Positions 11,301 through 26,300 of a stretch of 64,000 nt of DNA are shown here, in pieces. How positions within the stretch are numbered: position 1 is the stretch's first letter; every line of letters begins with the position of its first letter. Made by a program: the position numbers and the translations under genes. A model generated the notes under the pieces. It searched no databases and was not told the DNA's origin. It saw only the letters and a list, made by a program, of their open reading frames with translations. This stretch comes from Gavia stellata (Eukaryota; Chordata; Aves; Gaviiformes; Gaviidae). The DNA lies in NCBI RefSeq assembly GCF_030936135.1, contig NC_082618.1:6483034-6547033 (forward strand), in the 5' to 3' direction.

Positions 11301-14300
11301 CTAATGTGATTTAATATGGGAATAAAAGAGTAATTGTGATGCTGTCTCAACATTTTGCTGCACATCTAGCTACGATGAATAAAGATGTTGCGTTGTTGCA
11401 ACAGATTTGACAAAGCACAGTTGCAAAAATCAAAACGTTTTCCTTGCCTTCAGACTTACCCTCTGAACCTTGCTCCTACATTAATACTCACTGCATCATG
11501 AACGTGAAGACAACTTTATTACATTCTTTTCAAGAATATCTCCTTGTATTACATTGTTGTGATGAAATAGGGAGCTAATTTAATCTTTGTGGCTTAACAT
11601 ACCATAACACCATACCGGTCACTGTAACATTTGCTATTACGAATAACTCCACTGGAATTTACAATAGGATCGCTAATCTCAGGAGCATCTATAGGTCAAG
11701 CCTTTATTTAGCTGCTTCCTGGCAGTGTGACAGTTGTAGGGTTTACTTTTTTTTTTGCAGCTAATGTAAAATTGCATCTTCCCGAGACAAGATATATATC
11801 CATTTTAATATTATAGGTACATCTGTCATAACAAATCTGGTAGGACCATAAATTTGTGTGACATTTTGCTTCAAGCATCACTCATATTTAAATGGGAGCT
11901 CTATGCCAATACAGCAGTGTATGACCCAACTCGGTTCAGGATGTGAGATAAGATAAACAAGTAGAATAGATTCATCCTGGCAGCTTCTCCTTTGGGGCTG
12001 TTGGATAACATTTAACAAGTGCTGAAAATATGTTTAAAATAATCAGTTTTTAAAAAAACAATTTACATACCTATTCTTCATTCTGGTGCCAAAATATTTT
12101 TCATTTCAATTGCTGGTGCAGTCACCAAAGAAGCCACACTTTTTTTTTTTGTTGTTTGATTGATAGGATTTTGTGTTGTTCATTTATATTTTCCTGCTGT
12201 AATATATTTAGGTAAAATACGCTCAAATGGTGTAAAACACTTTATTTTTTTTTTTCCCCCAGGTGTTCCAGTTACTTACTGATCTTAAGCAGCAGCGCAA
12301 AGAGAGTGGAAAAAACAAGCAAAGCTCTGGTCAGCAGAATCTGAACACAATCATGTATGAAGTGAGTAGCACTGTGAAATTCCTTTGCAAATTAGCCCAA
12401 GCTGGAGAAATTTACATCCTTAGGTCTGTATATTAATAATTTTGTATCAAATTTCCCCTATTAAAAAACACAGTAAAATATTTTATTTGCCACTTTCTGT
12501 GGTTGATTTATTCAGGTTGTAGGCTAACTGCGCTGTCAGGGCAGAGGCATGCAGCTGCTCTTATTAAAATCTATCACAAAAATAATACCCCCCCCCCCCC
12601 CCGGTTTTTATTCTATTCTTTTAAGACCCAGGGCAGAACTTGCTATCATCTGATGAATTGATGATAGCACCTAATCATGGTTTCAAAGCTGAGGCACAGG
12701 TATTTTCTTATTAACAGAATTAAACTAATAATTTTCCACTAAGAGCAAGTCATGGTCAACCTGAATAGCAAAAATCACATGAACAGATAGCAACATCAAT
12801 TGGATGCCACATTGGTAATAAATGTTCAATCTATTGCTAGGAAGAACTTTTAAAATCATGTAGTACAAATAGTAGCATTTTAAATATCTCAAATTAGCAA
12901 CTTCATAACAGACTTGCAGTATGATCTATTGTGTCCGTGTCAGAGAATTGCATGAGTAGCACCACGATTGGCAGCGAGTTGAAAGCTGTTTGCCTTGCTT
13001 GCATGAGTAATCCTGTTGAGCAGTGAAACTACTCATGTGAATAAGATTTGGCCTAGGCTTTGTTTTTGTTTTAGTTCTGGCTTTGTTTGAAAAGGTTGTA
13101 ATTCCTAAGCCTCATACTCAACAAAATAGGGGCTTACAAAAAATCTAATTTAAATCTTCATGGAGACTAACAGTCTCTTCCTGTACCTCTTTGAAACAGC
13201 TGAGAAAGATCCTGTAAGTATATTTTGTCAGAATGCACCTTAAAGCTTTATTTGCCTTGTTATATTGCTACGTGTTAAATACCTGGAGAATGCTCGGTTT
13301 TGTGCATGGAATGAAGCTGGTGTAAACTCTAGGTACATTTTCTCTACAGTTGACTGAAAGAAAACCAGAATTTGATCTTGCAGGATTGTTTTTATTCATG
13401 CTGAGTATGTCTTTGTGAGCTCTGTGCAGGCTTGTATCCATTGGTACTGAAATAACTAGATGAAGCTTGCAAAACTGGACCTATGTTTTGCTGTATGTCT
13501 GGCATTTTAATTGATCTGAAATTGCCGAAAAAAAGACTAAATGGAAAAGAAATTACTCCTGTTAAATAATTCTATTACATGGCAATATGATGATTTCCTT
13601 TCAGTCATTATTGGTGAATAAAAACTTCATTTTATCTGAAAAGGTCAGACAGGGCTTACAGAAAGGGGGTTTATCGAATATGTTGTTATGCTTTTAAATA
13701 TATTCTCAGTAGTCCAATGAAACTGGTCTGTAAGAATACCAGTGATTCACATTTCATCAACACTCTATATGTTAGTAGGATAAATTATCCTGTGTTGTTG
13801 AATTCTGTTTTCCTTTACCTAGCATTTTTAAATGGTAACAGATATTAATGGAAATACACTGGAAATACATTTGCGTATTTTCTTATTTGCCATGCTGATC
13901 TTGTAGCTCTTTTTTTTTCCCCAGCATCTGTTGTTTTCTGCTCTGTGAATACGGATTCATCTTTTTTGGCTTCTGACTTTTCAAATATAAATGTTCAGTT
14001 CAAAGATTTTCTGAGAAAGAAACGCAGAGAGTATCACATAGAATTTTATGGGGTTTTATTATTATTATAGATAATCTGTGCATGTGGTATTGTACTGCAC
14101 TTCTGTCTGTATTTGCAATCCAGTTAGTGAACCATGAGTCAGTTGTATTGATGCTTCTAAGCTTTATGTATAGCTGTGCAGTATCAACAGATGAAGATTT
14201 TCTTCCTTAATTCAAAACAAGCATTGACAATACTCTTTTAAATCCTTCAGTTGCTGATGCACACAATGCAGACAATGCAAGGATTTTCTTGACTTTTCCA

Positions 14301-17300
14301 TTGATGCTCATTATTTCCAACTCTTCATTTTGGGGTCTAATCCAAGCAACAAGCAACATTCAGGAAGATTCTAAGCTACTTCCAGTGAAAAGACAGCTGT
14401 GAACTGGAATTTGTACAGGTTTTTTTATCAACAATTCTTTTGTTTTACTCAGGTCAAATTACATTATGTATTATCCGTCTGCTTGGTGTTGTGTTCTTTT
14501 AAATAAAGAAGCAGAGGAAACATCTGCTGCAAAAGTTAGCTGAGATTAGTAGGTATTACATGTAAAAAATGGAGCAAAGATAAATTGTCTCAAGTCAGAT
14601 AAACATTTCTAATGCTACAGTATTCTTGCAAATTTTCATGACAACCCACCTAACCTGCTTGTATGAACTTTAGGAAAGCATTGCCAAATATGCATATAAA
14701 GGATGAAAACAACTGTAGATTGGAGAGCTTAATGAGTTATTTATGGGTTGGCAGTGAGAGTATTCCTGGCACTGAGCACATGAAAACTTGGCAGAAGGTA
14801 ACATGGTTTTAAGGGTGAATAGTGTTCAACTTTTCTGAAGTGTTACTGCTTATAAAAAACAAAAGAACAAAAAATAAACACCACAAAAAAAACCCTGAAC
14901 CCCCTATCTTGGTACCTTTTTAAACTAGCTTTGAATCTGTAAATGTTTGTTGGTTTTAAAAGGAAAAGTAAATCTGAGTGATACTATTTAGCACAGCTGT
15001 AAGTATGTCTTGATCACAGTCTTAACATCACCTGAGATTATTTCAAAGGGAGAAAGCAAATGTTTTTCACAAACAGCAGGTGTTTTTTTTAGTAGACAGA
15101 GCTAAACCTCGTTCCTTTCCTGTATTCTTCAACATGCGACTTTGGGCTTTGAACAGATCAGATAAATGGCCATCCAAAGCCACAGAGGGAATAGTCAACA
15201 CTGTAATTCTCACCTGGCTGTGTAATGAGCTGGCTGGGTCATGTCTTTACAGAATGAATTCACTGGGGCTTTCTGGGTAAGTACTAATGTAATTTCCATT
15301 ACGTAAAGTTACATATTGCCTGTTTCTTCCTCCCTCAGCAAATAACAGTATAGTCTTACTGAAGACAAAAAACCGTGAGTGATCTGTGTCATTTATGACA
15401 GCACTTCTTACTGTTAAAAAAAAAAAAAAGGTAAAAAGCCAAACCCCAAGACTTGAATTGACTTTTCCAATTTTTCTGGGCTGTACTGAGGAGACTTTCC
15501 AAAATCGGCTTGTTTCCTACACAACTGATAAAGCAAATAGTAACTGTGAAATAATGCATACTTTCTTTCTATCTGTTGCAGACACTGAAGTACATTTCAA
15601 AAACACCCTGTAGGTACCAGAGTGCTGAGACTGTGAGAGATTTCCTCGTAGCAATGAAAGGCCATAAGCTAACCAAGTAAGTAGAGATATGCCTTTGAAT
15701 AAAAGTATAAATGCGTGGAAATGTTGAAAAACTTATCCCCGTGTACGCATTATGATAATCTGTGTGGTTTTGATTAATGTATTTTAAGTATTTTCTGCCG
15801 TTATTTAAATACTCATCCAAACATCTTTCCCTTCACTCATTAACACCTACATGAATGAGTATTTCCTTGAGTAGGCCTGTGTTTGCCAACGTATTTCTCA
15901 AACAGATTCTTGTCAGTATGTTGGATTTTGGCATGGTTTCACATGGTGCAAGCACAAAGGAGAGCTCAAAATATTTTCTGAGGAAGAAGTTAAAAGTTGT
16001 AAATGGGTTTTAAACACAGTAAGAGAACTGCAAAAAAAACCGCCAACCCAACCTCGGTTTATTATCAGCCTTATTTTTATGAACTTCCTTAAGCAAAAAT
16101 GCATTCATTCCTAAGAGGTGAAAAAGGTGGCTGTATTGCAGGGACATAACAAGTAAACAAAATCCTAATATAGATGTATGGGAAAGAATGTTGTTCTGAA
16201 GTTAAGTTTTATGAGAATCTGTGAATCCCAACTGCTACAGATCATCTCTCAGGGTTACGCTCTCTAACTGGCGTTAAGTAAACTAAGATGTTCATCTTGT
16301 GCTGTTTGTCCACTGATGTTTATGTCCACTAGAATTTCTCAGACATACATTTCAGTTACCTAAATACTGTGTCAATCAACCTTCCCCCGCCTCCCCCCTG
16401 CTGCCCTTGCAGTTTCTAGTAAAGCTGAACATATAGTTCATTTTTCTTATTTTGGGAAGTCCTGCATAGAAAATAAAAGATTTCCTTCACTACGAGAAAA
16501 CTCAAAGGGTATTTTTCTTCTTTGGCAGTGGTGTGAATGCCTGTTCACAGTGCTTGAAATGCATGATCCTCTCCAACCTCTCTCCAGAGTGTGAGTGAAG
16601 CCTGTTGTAAATAATCAGACCCCCAAAAAACTGAAACAGACTACTTGCTTGGATAGTTCTAATCAGTCATCTGATTTTTAAAGCAGAAAGAACAAAGGTT
16701 TAGTTGCTTCTAAATGACTCCCTCTTCACCACGAAGGAGTAGTTTATGCTCTATAGACACTGACTGCATTTTTCTTCCCTGGTGGAGGGAATCCCAAGGA
16801 GTTCATGCTCTGGGAAGGAAGCTCTTGCTAATAATTTGGTTGTCACAAAAAAGAAATGCAAAGTAAGAGCATCTGCAGAGTGCAGTGCTACAAGGCAAGT
16901 TTTTACCCTGTCCAGAGCATAATAAGTTGAGTAGAAAGCAGGTTGTCAGCTATTTTGTTGACTTTCAGTGCCCCCTCGCTACAAACAATTATGCTCACAT
17001 CCAGTGTATCAGCAGCTCTGATCACAGTATTGCTGTCACTGCAGAGCTGGGGGTGCTAATACTTGGAAGCTTTGTCATGGGTATTGTAGCTTTGCTTGTA
17101 GTGCTTTCTTTTGTAGAGCTAAAGTTGCCGGGTCAGTATGTCAGTGGTTAGTCCTCCTGTAGCACATTTTATATAGCAGGATACTAATTTATGTAGTGGG
17201 CACGGTGTCCTAATTATTTTCTGACGTGGAGGTATTCAAGCATGGAAAAAATACTCTGCTTACTGTAAAGAGCTGATACTATGGAAGTGAAAGAGACTAC

Positions 17301-20300
17301 CTTAAAATTGGCAATAAACTATTTCTTGAGTAAGTAGTGAGCATCACTCACTTCTGGTACTGTGAAACAGGCATCCTGTTTGAAGTGAAATAAGCTTGTT
17401 CAATCTGTACAGGGCAGCAGTTTAGGAACGGACCAGAAGAATGCTGTATCACAGCAAAAAGCCAAGGGGAGTTAAAAAAAAAAATAGAGTAGGATTTTTC
17501 AGAAGTAACTGAATGAGTTAGGTGTAAGAGTCAAGGGCTTTTTTTTGTTTTAAAGCTCATTTCTAAACTTCTTTCTGGTAGAATTTGACCAGGACCTCAG
17601 GGTTAACTCTTACAAAAAGGCAGGGGAGCTCTGTTACCACGTTAGATACCTTGACTGCGTCTACTCCCCTGCTTGGGATCTCCAAGACTGAAGTACTAAA
17701 TGATGTTGGGTCATATGCAGAAAATTCTAGCTACAAAATCTCTCAGTCTCCTATAGCACCTGGCTGTCTTGTAGAAGATCTACCCAAATAGTCACCTTCC
17801 CAAGCCTGCTTGTTCTGTGAGCTTCTGCTGCAAAGGTTGAAACAGTTGCAAGCTTTAAATGAGCTTTTTGACTATTTTATCTTTTATGGATGCTCGGAGG
17901 TGCCTTTGGTTTTATGTATTATCCTCTCTGTCCTTTTTCTTTGAATTGGTCTGTAAGGTAAGCAAGAGAATTATTCCCAAGTCATTTTCTTCTGCATAAT
18001 GGCAGAAGGATGAGAGTGAAGAGCCAACCACTAGTTTATGTTACAAATTTACCACGTTTATGGCTTATCAGAACTCAGATTGGACTGTGGTACCTTAGTT
18101 TCTTGAGCATTCTCTACAACTTTTACTTTGTTAATATCTTTGTCATTTGGTAAAGAACTTGACAGCTCTGCATTTGCCACGTACTTTACAAAATAAGAAA
18201 CAGAATTGTTTAGCGTGATCCTGGCACTTTTTCTTTCTTCTAATCTTTTCCATTCAGACACTTCAAGCTAGAAGTATCAGAGCCCACCTGGCAGCCTCTT
18301 CACACCAAAACACAGAAAGCATATGGTATGCAATTACTATATGATGCACTTTATGTTATACCACTTTAAATAGTAATGCCTCCAAGGAAATTTTGAACTA
18401 CCCTTTAGTTCATAATCAAGACCCTTTCAACAATGCTCTGTTGTTAAAGAAATGAAAAACTGAAGTCTTTAATAATTTCCATTCTGTGCGATGGACATTC
18501 TATTTGTATAAAATACTTCCCTAGAGATTTTTTTCCAGTTAGCTGGTAGAGAGCTTTCCTACCCTTTGAGAGGAAAGAACCTGCAATGTTTGCTCCCCAG
18601 GACCTTTGTTACGTGATCTTGCTGTAATGATTTTTCCTTCCACGAAGAGTAATGAACTCCACAGTCTGTCTCTGCTTCTTCCTTTCTGGGTAAGGCATTC
18701 AAAGAGAGATGCTCTCTTCCTTAATCTCTTAGCTGCTCACATGCTCTCTCTGCTGGTAACAGTTTTCTGAAAGTAGCAGATTTGATTTAAGATACGTGTT
18801 ACTTGGTGTCTGTCCCCAGGGAGGGCACAGCAGCGTTTTCTGTTTTCTCATTGCAAGAGGAACAGAGGTTCTGGTTAGAGGGCACGACTGGTCAGAAACA
18901 CCCCGTCATCTTAGACTGCTTCCTCTGCCGTTTAAATTCCTTGTTGTGACTCTGCCTCTAATGAAGGAGGAAACAATTAAGTAGTGTGTTTGTGCTGTTA
19001 GGCTCAGCAACTTCTTTTCTAATACAAGGACTTCAGGGCTTTGAATATAAGAAGGATTTGCAGGAATTATCTAAGAACCTGATGGAGGTGGGTAGTGTGA
19101 GGAGCTGACTTTCCCTGCTCAGCATGTTATTGCAGCACACAAGCACTAGGTTGTGCTAGTGTATGAGACAATGTCAAGGTAGTGAAGAAAGACCAGACAC
19201 CATCCAGAGACGCACCAAGAATTGAAGCACATTCATTTGAAGAACGGAGCTTTTAATCAAATGAATTCTCATTTTTCCTGCCCTTCTTCCACAAACCTGC
19301 AATACTAACCATGCAGAATGTATTGCTCATCAGGCTACATGTGATGTCCTAAAATGTTCTGGCTTCAGTTAGAGAGCTGATAGCATTGTGCTGGCACATG
19401 ATGCAGTTCCTGTAAAATCATCTCAAGTCTTTTCTTTCTCTTATTGCTGATATTTGCTACTCGAAATACCAGGTTAACGGACCAGCGTTTCTTTTGTGCT
19501 GACAGCCATCCATCCACTTCGTGATGGGTTTATCTCATTAGTGTTACAGGCCAAAAAAAAAAAATCACTTTTCCTGAAAGGCAAATTTTAAAAATAAATA
19601 CTAACATGCAAAAACAACTTAAAACTTTCAGAGTAATTCCAGGTAACTGCCTTGCTAAATGGAGCAAATTCAAAGACATCTAAACATATATTTCACTAAT
19701 ATAGTCAGTAGAGTATGGTACAGCACAGGTTTTTCCTTGTCATCAGTTATTTTGGTGACATTGAAACTGTAGAACTGAGATTATTTATTTTTTTTTAAAA
19801 AGGAAAAGCTCTGAACTGACATCATAGTGAATTTTATTATTACCTTGTTGAGGCCTCAAGCTTTTGCTAACGCTACAGTACAGTAAGCCATGTTGTGCTT
19901 GGAAATACAGTATGCCACTAGCAGCTAATTTTCCAGTTTTATTCCCTGGAATGGCTTCATGTTTTGTAAGGTAGTGTGAATGGCATTTCATGAAAAGAAC
20001 GTTTATTAAGCTTGCACTCTGTAATTGTGCTTAAATGAAAACTGCCTCTACTTGTACTTCTTTCTGCTACTGATAGCCTATCTTAGATCTAATTTTGGAA
20101 TAATCAAATGTCCAATCACTGTGTACTATCACAATTTTAAAAACTGGACATAAACATTGCCCTTTTTGTCTTTAAATGAACACATTCAAGGACGTATTGA
20201 GCTGAAAATGAGTAGTACTTTTAGAAAGCATTTTCCCTCATTACTGCCAAAAACTACAACAAATATAAACCTCTGCAATATTAAAGGCTGGATGATTTAC

Positions 20301-23300
20301 TTTGTAATTTTTGTCTCCTCCAGAGCTTTCAAAGTGAATATTCAACACCAAATTCAGGATGGTGCTAGTTTAACAATAGCATCATTTAATAGTCTTTAAA
20401 AAGACCATTGTTTTTCCCACGGAATTGATTTGAAATTAACCCTTTGATCTGCAGCAGTGTTGCTCAATTTTTTGCATTCAGATACCATTAGCAGCCCTCA
20501 GACTTCATCCTGCACAAATGTACCGACATTGAAGTCCGGTGGTAACCCCTGCAGAGGATACAGACCGGTAGGTTTGCACAGACCACGCTCAGACTGGTAC
20601 TGTGATTTCATAGACCATGGCTCGGGACTGCTCATCCGTTAGTCAGATCCCATGATCTTGATTCAGACAACGTTCTACATGAGTTGCTGTGGTTGCCTCA
20701 AGACCGTAGGATTTGACTCTTAATTATTTTCAGCTAGTAATAAAACACACTGTTACGTATACTGCTGTTCCTTTATGGTTTTCCTAGCAACTAAAAAAAC
20801 ATACGTTCCTGAGGATAAATTTGCCTCTGCACAGTCACAGATGTTTTAGGGCTTTTTTTAGCTCTGTGTGCTGTATCTTGGCACCAGTACTGTTTTCTCC
20901 TTACCCATGCCTATAGATCTCTTCCTAGAAAAACAAAACGTGCATGCATATATATTTACATACAGTCTAGGAGTTGAATAGCTAAAAAATGGGCAATACA
21001 AAGACATTCAATAAGAGGTTTTGGTTAAAATATAAATGCTGCAAATATTTGGCTTGCTGCTGACAGAAGAGGATTCCTTTTGTATTAGTTTGCACAGCAG
21101 TATGTAACTGTTTTTATTATTTTTTAGAATCTGTGAATTTATTATGCACTGTAGCAATGAGCTGTCCATTCTGTCTACCCAAATATGCAGTGTGATCTTG
21201 ACCACAAGACAGTGATTTTCTTTGTCTTCCAGGAGAACATTTTTTTGATTGTGAAGGATTACACTATTGTCATCCTACATCCTCACCTCTTGCAATATAC
21301 ACTCTCCCCTCAAATGCAGGACTCAGACCCACTTTCTTCTCCCATAACTGCGCAGATTTTTGTCTCCTGCAGCCTGAGCTTTATATGTCCCAAAGCCCAC
21401 TCCACATCATTTTGCCCTCAGCTGGAAATGCTGATCTTGGCTCCAGCTGAGTCTCAGCTACTGCTGGATGTGGCCTAGAAGTGGGGCGGCACCGCTCAGC
21501 ATAACTGCACTAATTGCCGTTTTGGGATTTCTCACTAGGCAGGTCCTGTAAGAGTCTGCATAACGGGCGATTAACTCTGATTAGTGGAATCTTGCTTTTA
21601 TGTGAGAAAATGGCTTTCAGCCGTCACTCATCTTTTGTATGTATTCTTCTCTTGAACGAGCAGCTTTCGTGTTCCAAACAGTGTTACTAAAATCCAGGCA
21701 GTCCAGAAGAAATACAAAGACTTACTTTTTTGGGGCAATTAAACTGAAAATATTCTTCACCTTCTGTTTAGATGAATGGGACAGTTATCCTTTTTATTTA
21801 ATGAGCGTGAGTGTAAACATGCGTGCTGTAGAAAGTGTAAATATTCATCCGAGTTGGAAAAAGTTCCTTTTATTTTGTAGGTGTAATGGAGCATGAACTA
21901 AATTCAGGCTTACCATGTCTGTGCCCATGCAAAATACTATGGTCAGCAGTGATGCTGATGCATGTTCAGGCTTGCAGCGTTTGCCTTCCTTAAAGCTTAT
22001 TTCTGATGGAATTGTTAGTATTCAGGTTCTGATTTGTGTACGTGCTAGCAAGAAATCCCAGGTACGCAGAGACTCTGATCCTAACAGTCAATTTTTGGTA
22101 TCAGTGTTAGAAAAAGTCAGTGCGGTGGGTACTGAGCTCCAACTTGTACTGCATGCAGTGATACACTGCTTACTGCTAGCGTTGAGGGCTGAGTAATCCA
22201 GTTTTCTATTGCAACGTTGAACTTCAGAGGCATTTTGTGAGCGTTTGCTTCAAGGGGATGCCAAGAGAACTAATCTGGTCGGTCCATTTGTAATGAGTAG
22301 GAAGGTCAGAAATTGCACACAAGGGGAAGAGCTGGGACCAACACATCAAGAGAGTCCCCTGAGGTGATCTCAGATCATGTACTTGGCGTGCATGTGTGTA
22401 TTCTCTACAAAAACCAGCGGGAAGAACTGCTAACGTGGACCTCCCGAGTAAGCAGAGGTAACTGTTCATGTCTTGCACACATGCATGCTTACTATTTCTT
22501 AAATAATCTTAGCAGCTGGATAGTTACTAAACAGAAGAGGAAAGATAAAACGTTACTGTTCTCTATTGCAGGAGGAGCATATCTACCCATACTAGTATCC
22601 AGTGTACCCACACTGGTATTAACATATTTGTCCAAATGTCTTCAATTACAGTCAGTTATCCCTTTGCCATCTTGCAATATTTTGCCAAAATAAAATAACT
22701 TGCATCTTCATTATCAGAATGATGTTCAGGTTGATCAGCAAATAACTGGCTAGGTACCAATTTTCAGATGGCAGTTACTGAATAGTTGGTCATTTCTCTG
22801 TGTCTTTGGATTCAATCTCTATGTAAATAAAACAAATGCGTTGCTTAAATCATAACTATAGAATGTTAACATGTCTAAAGATTGGGGTTTTTTAGTGGTA
22901 ATTAGTGTTCATAATTTCTAAAACCCTGTAACACTACACAAGCACCTTCAGATGAAATATGTCATTTATGTAGCTTTTGGGTTTTTGCACCCTGCTGCTA
23001 ATTCTGTTTTTGATGTTCTGAGTCATTTTTCCCGTAGGGAGCTTTGCAGATCAAAAACAGGCATGAAATTTTTCAGATAACACGTTTTAATGACTGACTT
23101 GCAAATTATCGCTCATTCTTCTGTACACATTTTAAAAACTGCAGATACTCTGGACGATACCATCTTTGCTGAAATAATGCTTTTGAGATCCGTTTGTCCT
23201 GACTGTTAAACTTCTATCTATTCCCTAATGAGTTATAGTAAAGTTAATGGCTTATAAGCAAAAAGTCTTTGCGAGGTGACCTTTTTTATTGTGTCCTGTT

Positions 23301-26300
23301 TCTTGTCTTCTGGAAACATGAACAGTTTCACTAATTGATCGTTTTAGTCCTGATGTATAATTGGTTTTAATTTATTTCTGTTGTTACTTGCTCTGCCAGT
23401 AATCTTTCTGTGATAAACATGATGGAGCTCTGCCTGTTTTGAAACAGCTCTGAATAAATAAGACTTGCGTTCTTTAGCACAGGCATGACATGGTTTTGGC
23501 TATTTGACCCTGTTTATTTGGCTTTGAAGTTTTGTTGGCAAAAAATTTCAAAGATGCTACTTTGAAAAACAAGAATATGAGAAAATGATCTTATGTGTTC
23601 TTTTGTAAAAGCCAAGTAATATGTTTTGTCTGGAGATGTGGTGGAGCAATAGGATTGGGTTGGGATATGTCTTGCTGCAAAAGTGAAGAAAGACTCTGGT
23701 CTCGGAAGTGGCATGTGAGTGTACAGTGCAGTGAGAAACTTGCATGAAGTATGAATTAATTGGTGAACGTAAAAGTCTGTCTTTGTAAGTAGGGCTTTGG
23801 GAGGAGGGGGAAGTGTTCTACAAGTAGATATCCTCATAGCTCTCCTGTGAGAGCTGAGAATGTTGTCTCTGTTTTAGGTGCCTGGAAACTGAGGCACAGA
23901 TACGTGCTTGGCCAGGGCCCGTAAAGCAGCTAACAGTGAGAGCCAGGACCAGGGCACCAGCTTCTGCGCCTCCGTCAAGTGCTCCCGGCACTGAACTAGG
24001 CAGTTTCCTAGCTCTTGAGGAAAAAGCACTAAACTTTTCATACATTCACGCAGATGAATTGGCCAGATTTTTGTACGCTGAAGATGTTATTTAATATTCT
24101 TTATCCAGCTCTGTTAGGGCTTCTGCTTTTATGGCAGTGATGTCTTTCGCTACAATTTCACAAGGGTGGGGTTTTTCTCTCATTGATTCCTAAGTGACCT
24201 GCTCTCAGTTTTAATTCTGGTCTAAAGGATTTCAGTACTTGTCTCTCATCAATATTAAGATATTATTTCTGTCCTTTCATTACTTACAACAGTAGTAAAT
24301 GGCAGCAGTTGTAAATATGTTATCTTTTTGACAATAAAGCAGCCAACAGTGGTGCTCTCAGTTCAGTGTTAAATTCAGCCATGCTCTTAATAGTCTCTTG
24401 TTGTAAACATCAAGCTGCCAAATAGATGTAAGTGATTAGCATGGGAAAACACAGGAGGTGTATTCACTACTTCCCACCATTGGAAACATATTTGGCTTTC
24501 ATCCTTGATTTTCCAAAACCAAAGCAATCTAATAAATCTGGCTAACCAAATTAATTCTGGTTCCTTTGTGTTGTCTGTAAAATCACAGTTTTCAGAATTT
24601 AAGACCAAACCCTGTGCTGCCAAGGGGTTGTTAACAGGATAGGGAGGAAAAATGTAAACAGTTATCCTGCAGGAGGGAAGAGAGAAGGTAGTTACTGCAG
24701 TGGAAATTGCCTTTAACTACTGATTTATACTGTAATTGACACAAAGGTCCTTCTCCCCAGCTTCCTCCTGTATTTTTGCAGCCTGGATACACCTTACAGT
24801 TCATGAATGGAAGGACAGATCCTTTTCGGGGCACTACAAAATCTCCAAGAGGAAGGAGCAGGTCTGGCCAGGGGCCATGACCACACAGTCCGTTTCAGCG
24901 TTACGTAGTGGAGCCTTCGGAGAATATAGCAACGTCTGCTGTGATGCACTGATTCAAGGGCCTTTCCTGTTCTCCTCCCACACCACACCTCTTCCCTACT
25001 CTTAACACCTGCAAACCCCACTGCCTTTAAAGCGCTCACCGCTTAATCGTTCTCCCTCAGTATTACTGTCTGTAAAATGGGAATAGTGATCCTTACTACT
25101 TTATACGAGATGGACAAATAAGTGCGGGCAAGCTCGAGGAACTAATTTGATAATTGGTGTTTCTTAGAAAACACGTTGAAACCACTGTTCAAATATTTGC
25201 TTTAGGAACATATTTAGGCACCTTTTTTTTTTAGGAGTAAGTTGATGGCCCTGCTTGGAAGGGCAAATGCTGAAGTGCAAGTATAAACATCTTCCTGTTC
25301 TTCAGCAAAAATAATCTTTTAGCTGTGAAATCTGAAATCGATGTGAAATCTGCCACACTTGTTGGCATTTATCCAGGTGCCAAATGTCATTTTATTGCAG
25401 GGTTTTTCTGAAGACTGCAAAAAAACTTCTGATGTGGTTCTGTAGAAGTAGAAAAGAAGATTAAAAGGATAGGGTGGTACTCAAAATGTTTGAGCTCATT
25501 TTTTAAACAGACATTTTGAACAGTTCTGTGATTGATTAAAATGGAGTTTTCTCCTTTTTTGTTCTCCTTTATAAAGTCCTAATTCGTTATCCCTTTCTCC
25601 AATTCTGAAATTTAGAGAGGAAAAAAATACGTACATTTGTAAAGTAAATATAAATTCAAGATGTGGAATTGTGTGCACTTTTTAATGGTAAATGAATATA
25701 TAGGAGGATTTCTTGGAACTTTCTGTAGTGAATTATGAATATTTCACAAATGCTGCATTTTAAAATTGCAAGCTTCTCTTTTGAAGTTGAAAGTCATTAG
25801 ATTAGAATTCGTTTCCAGCATTTTATAAAAATAATGGCAGAATGGCTCAGGGACTAGGTGGAACAATTAAAAACTTTTATTTTTTAGGATTTCGTTTTGT
25901 CACCAGCAGACTGGGTCTGAAAACAACAGTCAGCATGTCATCTCTTCGAAGCTGTTTTCTGTTCTTTGGGGCTGTGAATACACATCACAAAACCCTCCGG
26001 TATAATAAAGCCCGATGTTTAGTATCAGCAAAGCTATTGTCTTCACTGAGCCACAGAGTCTCCCGTAGCCCCATTCCCATCACTAAGTCACTTGCAGTCG
26101 TGGACGTTTTAGCCAAAGAGGGTCTGTTAGACCATCCAATCTGTTGTACTACAGGATTTTTCCTTCAGGAGACATCAGCCGGGAAAATGTTATGCTAGTG
26201 CTGCTCATTCAGCGTGTTCAGTGGATAAATGAAGGGCCTTATTCTCTTTGGGTGTCAGCTGCCTGCCTTCTTAAGTATTAAATTCAGTCTCTTGACATGT

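Noticed and set aside
25842-26198. 118-codon + strand frame in CRCP intron 4
   Set aside because: No splice sites in phase with CRCP exons and no recognisable family. Consistent with chance.
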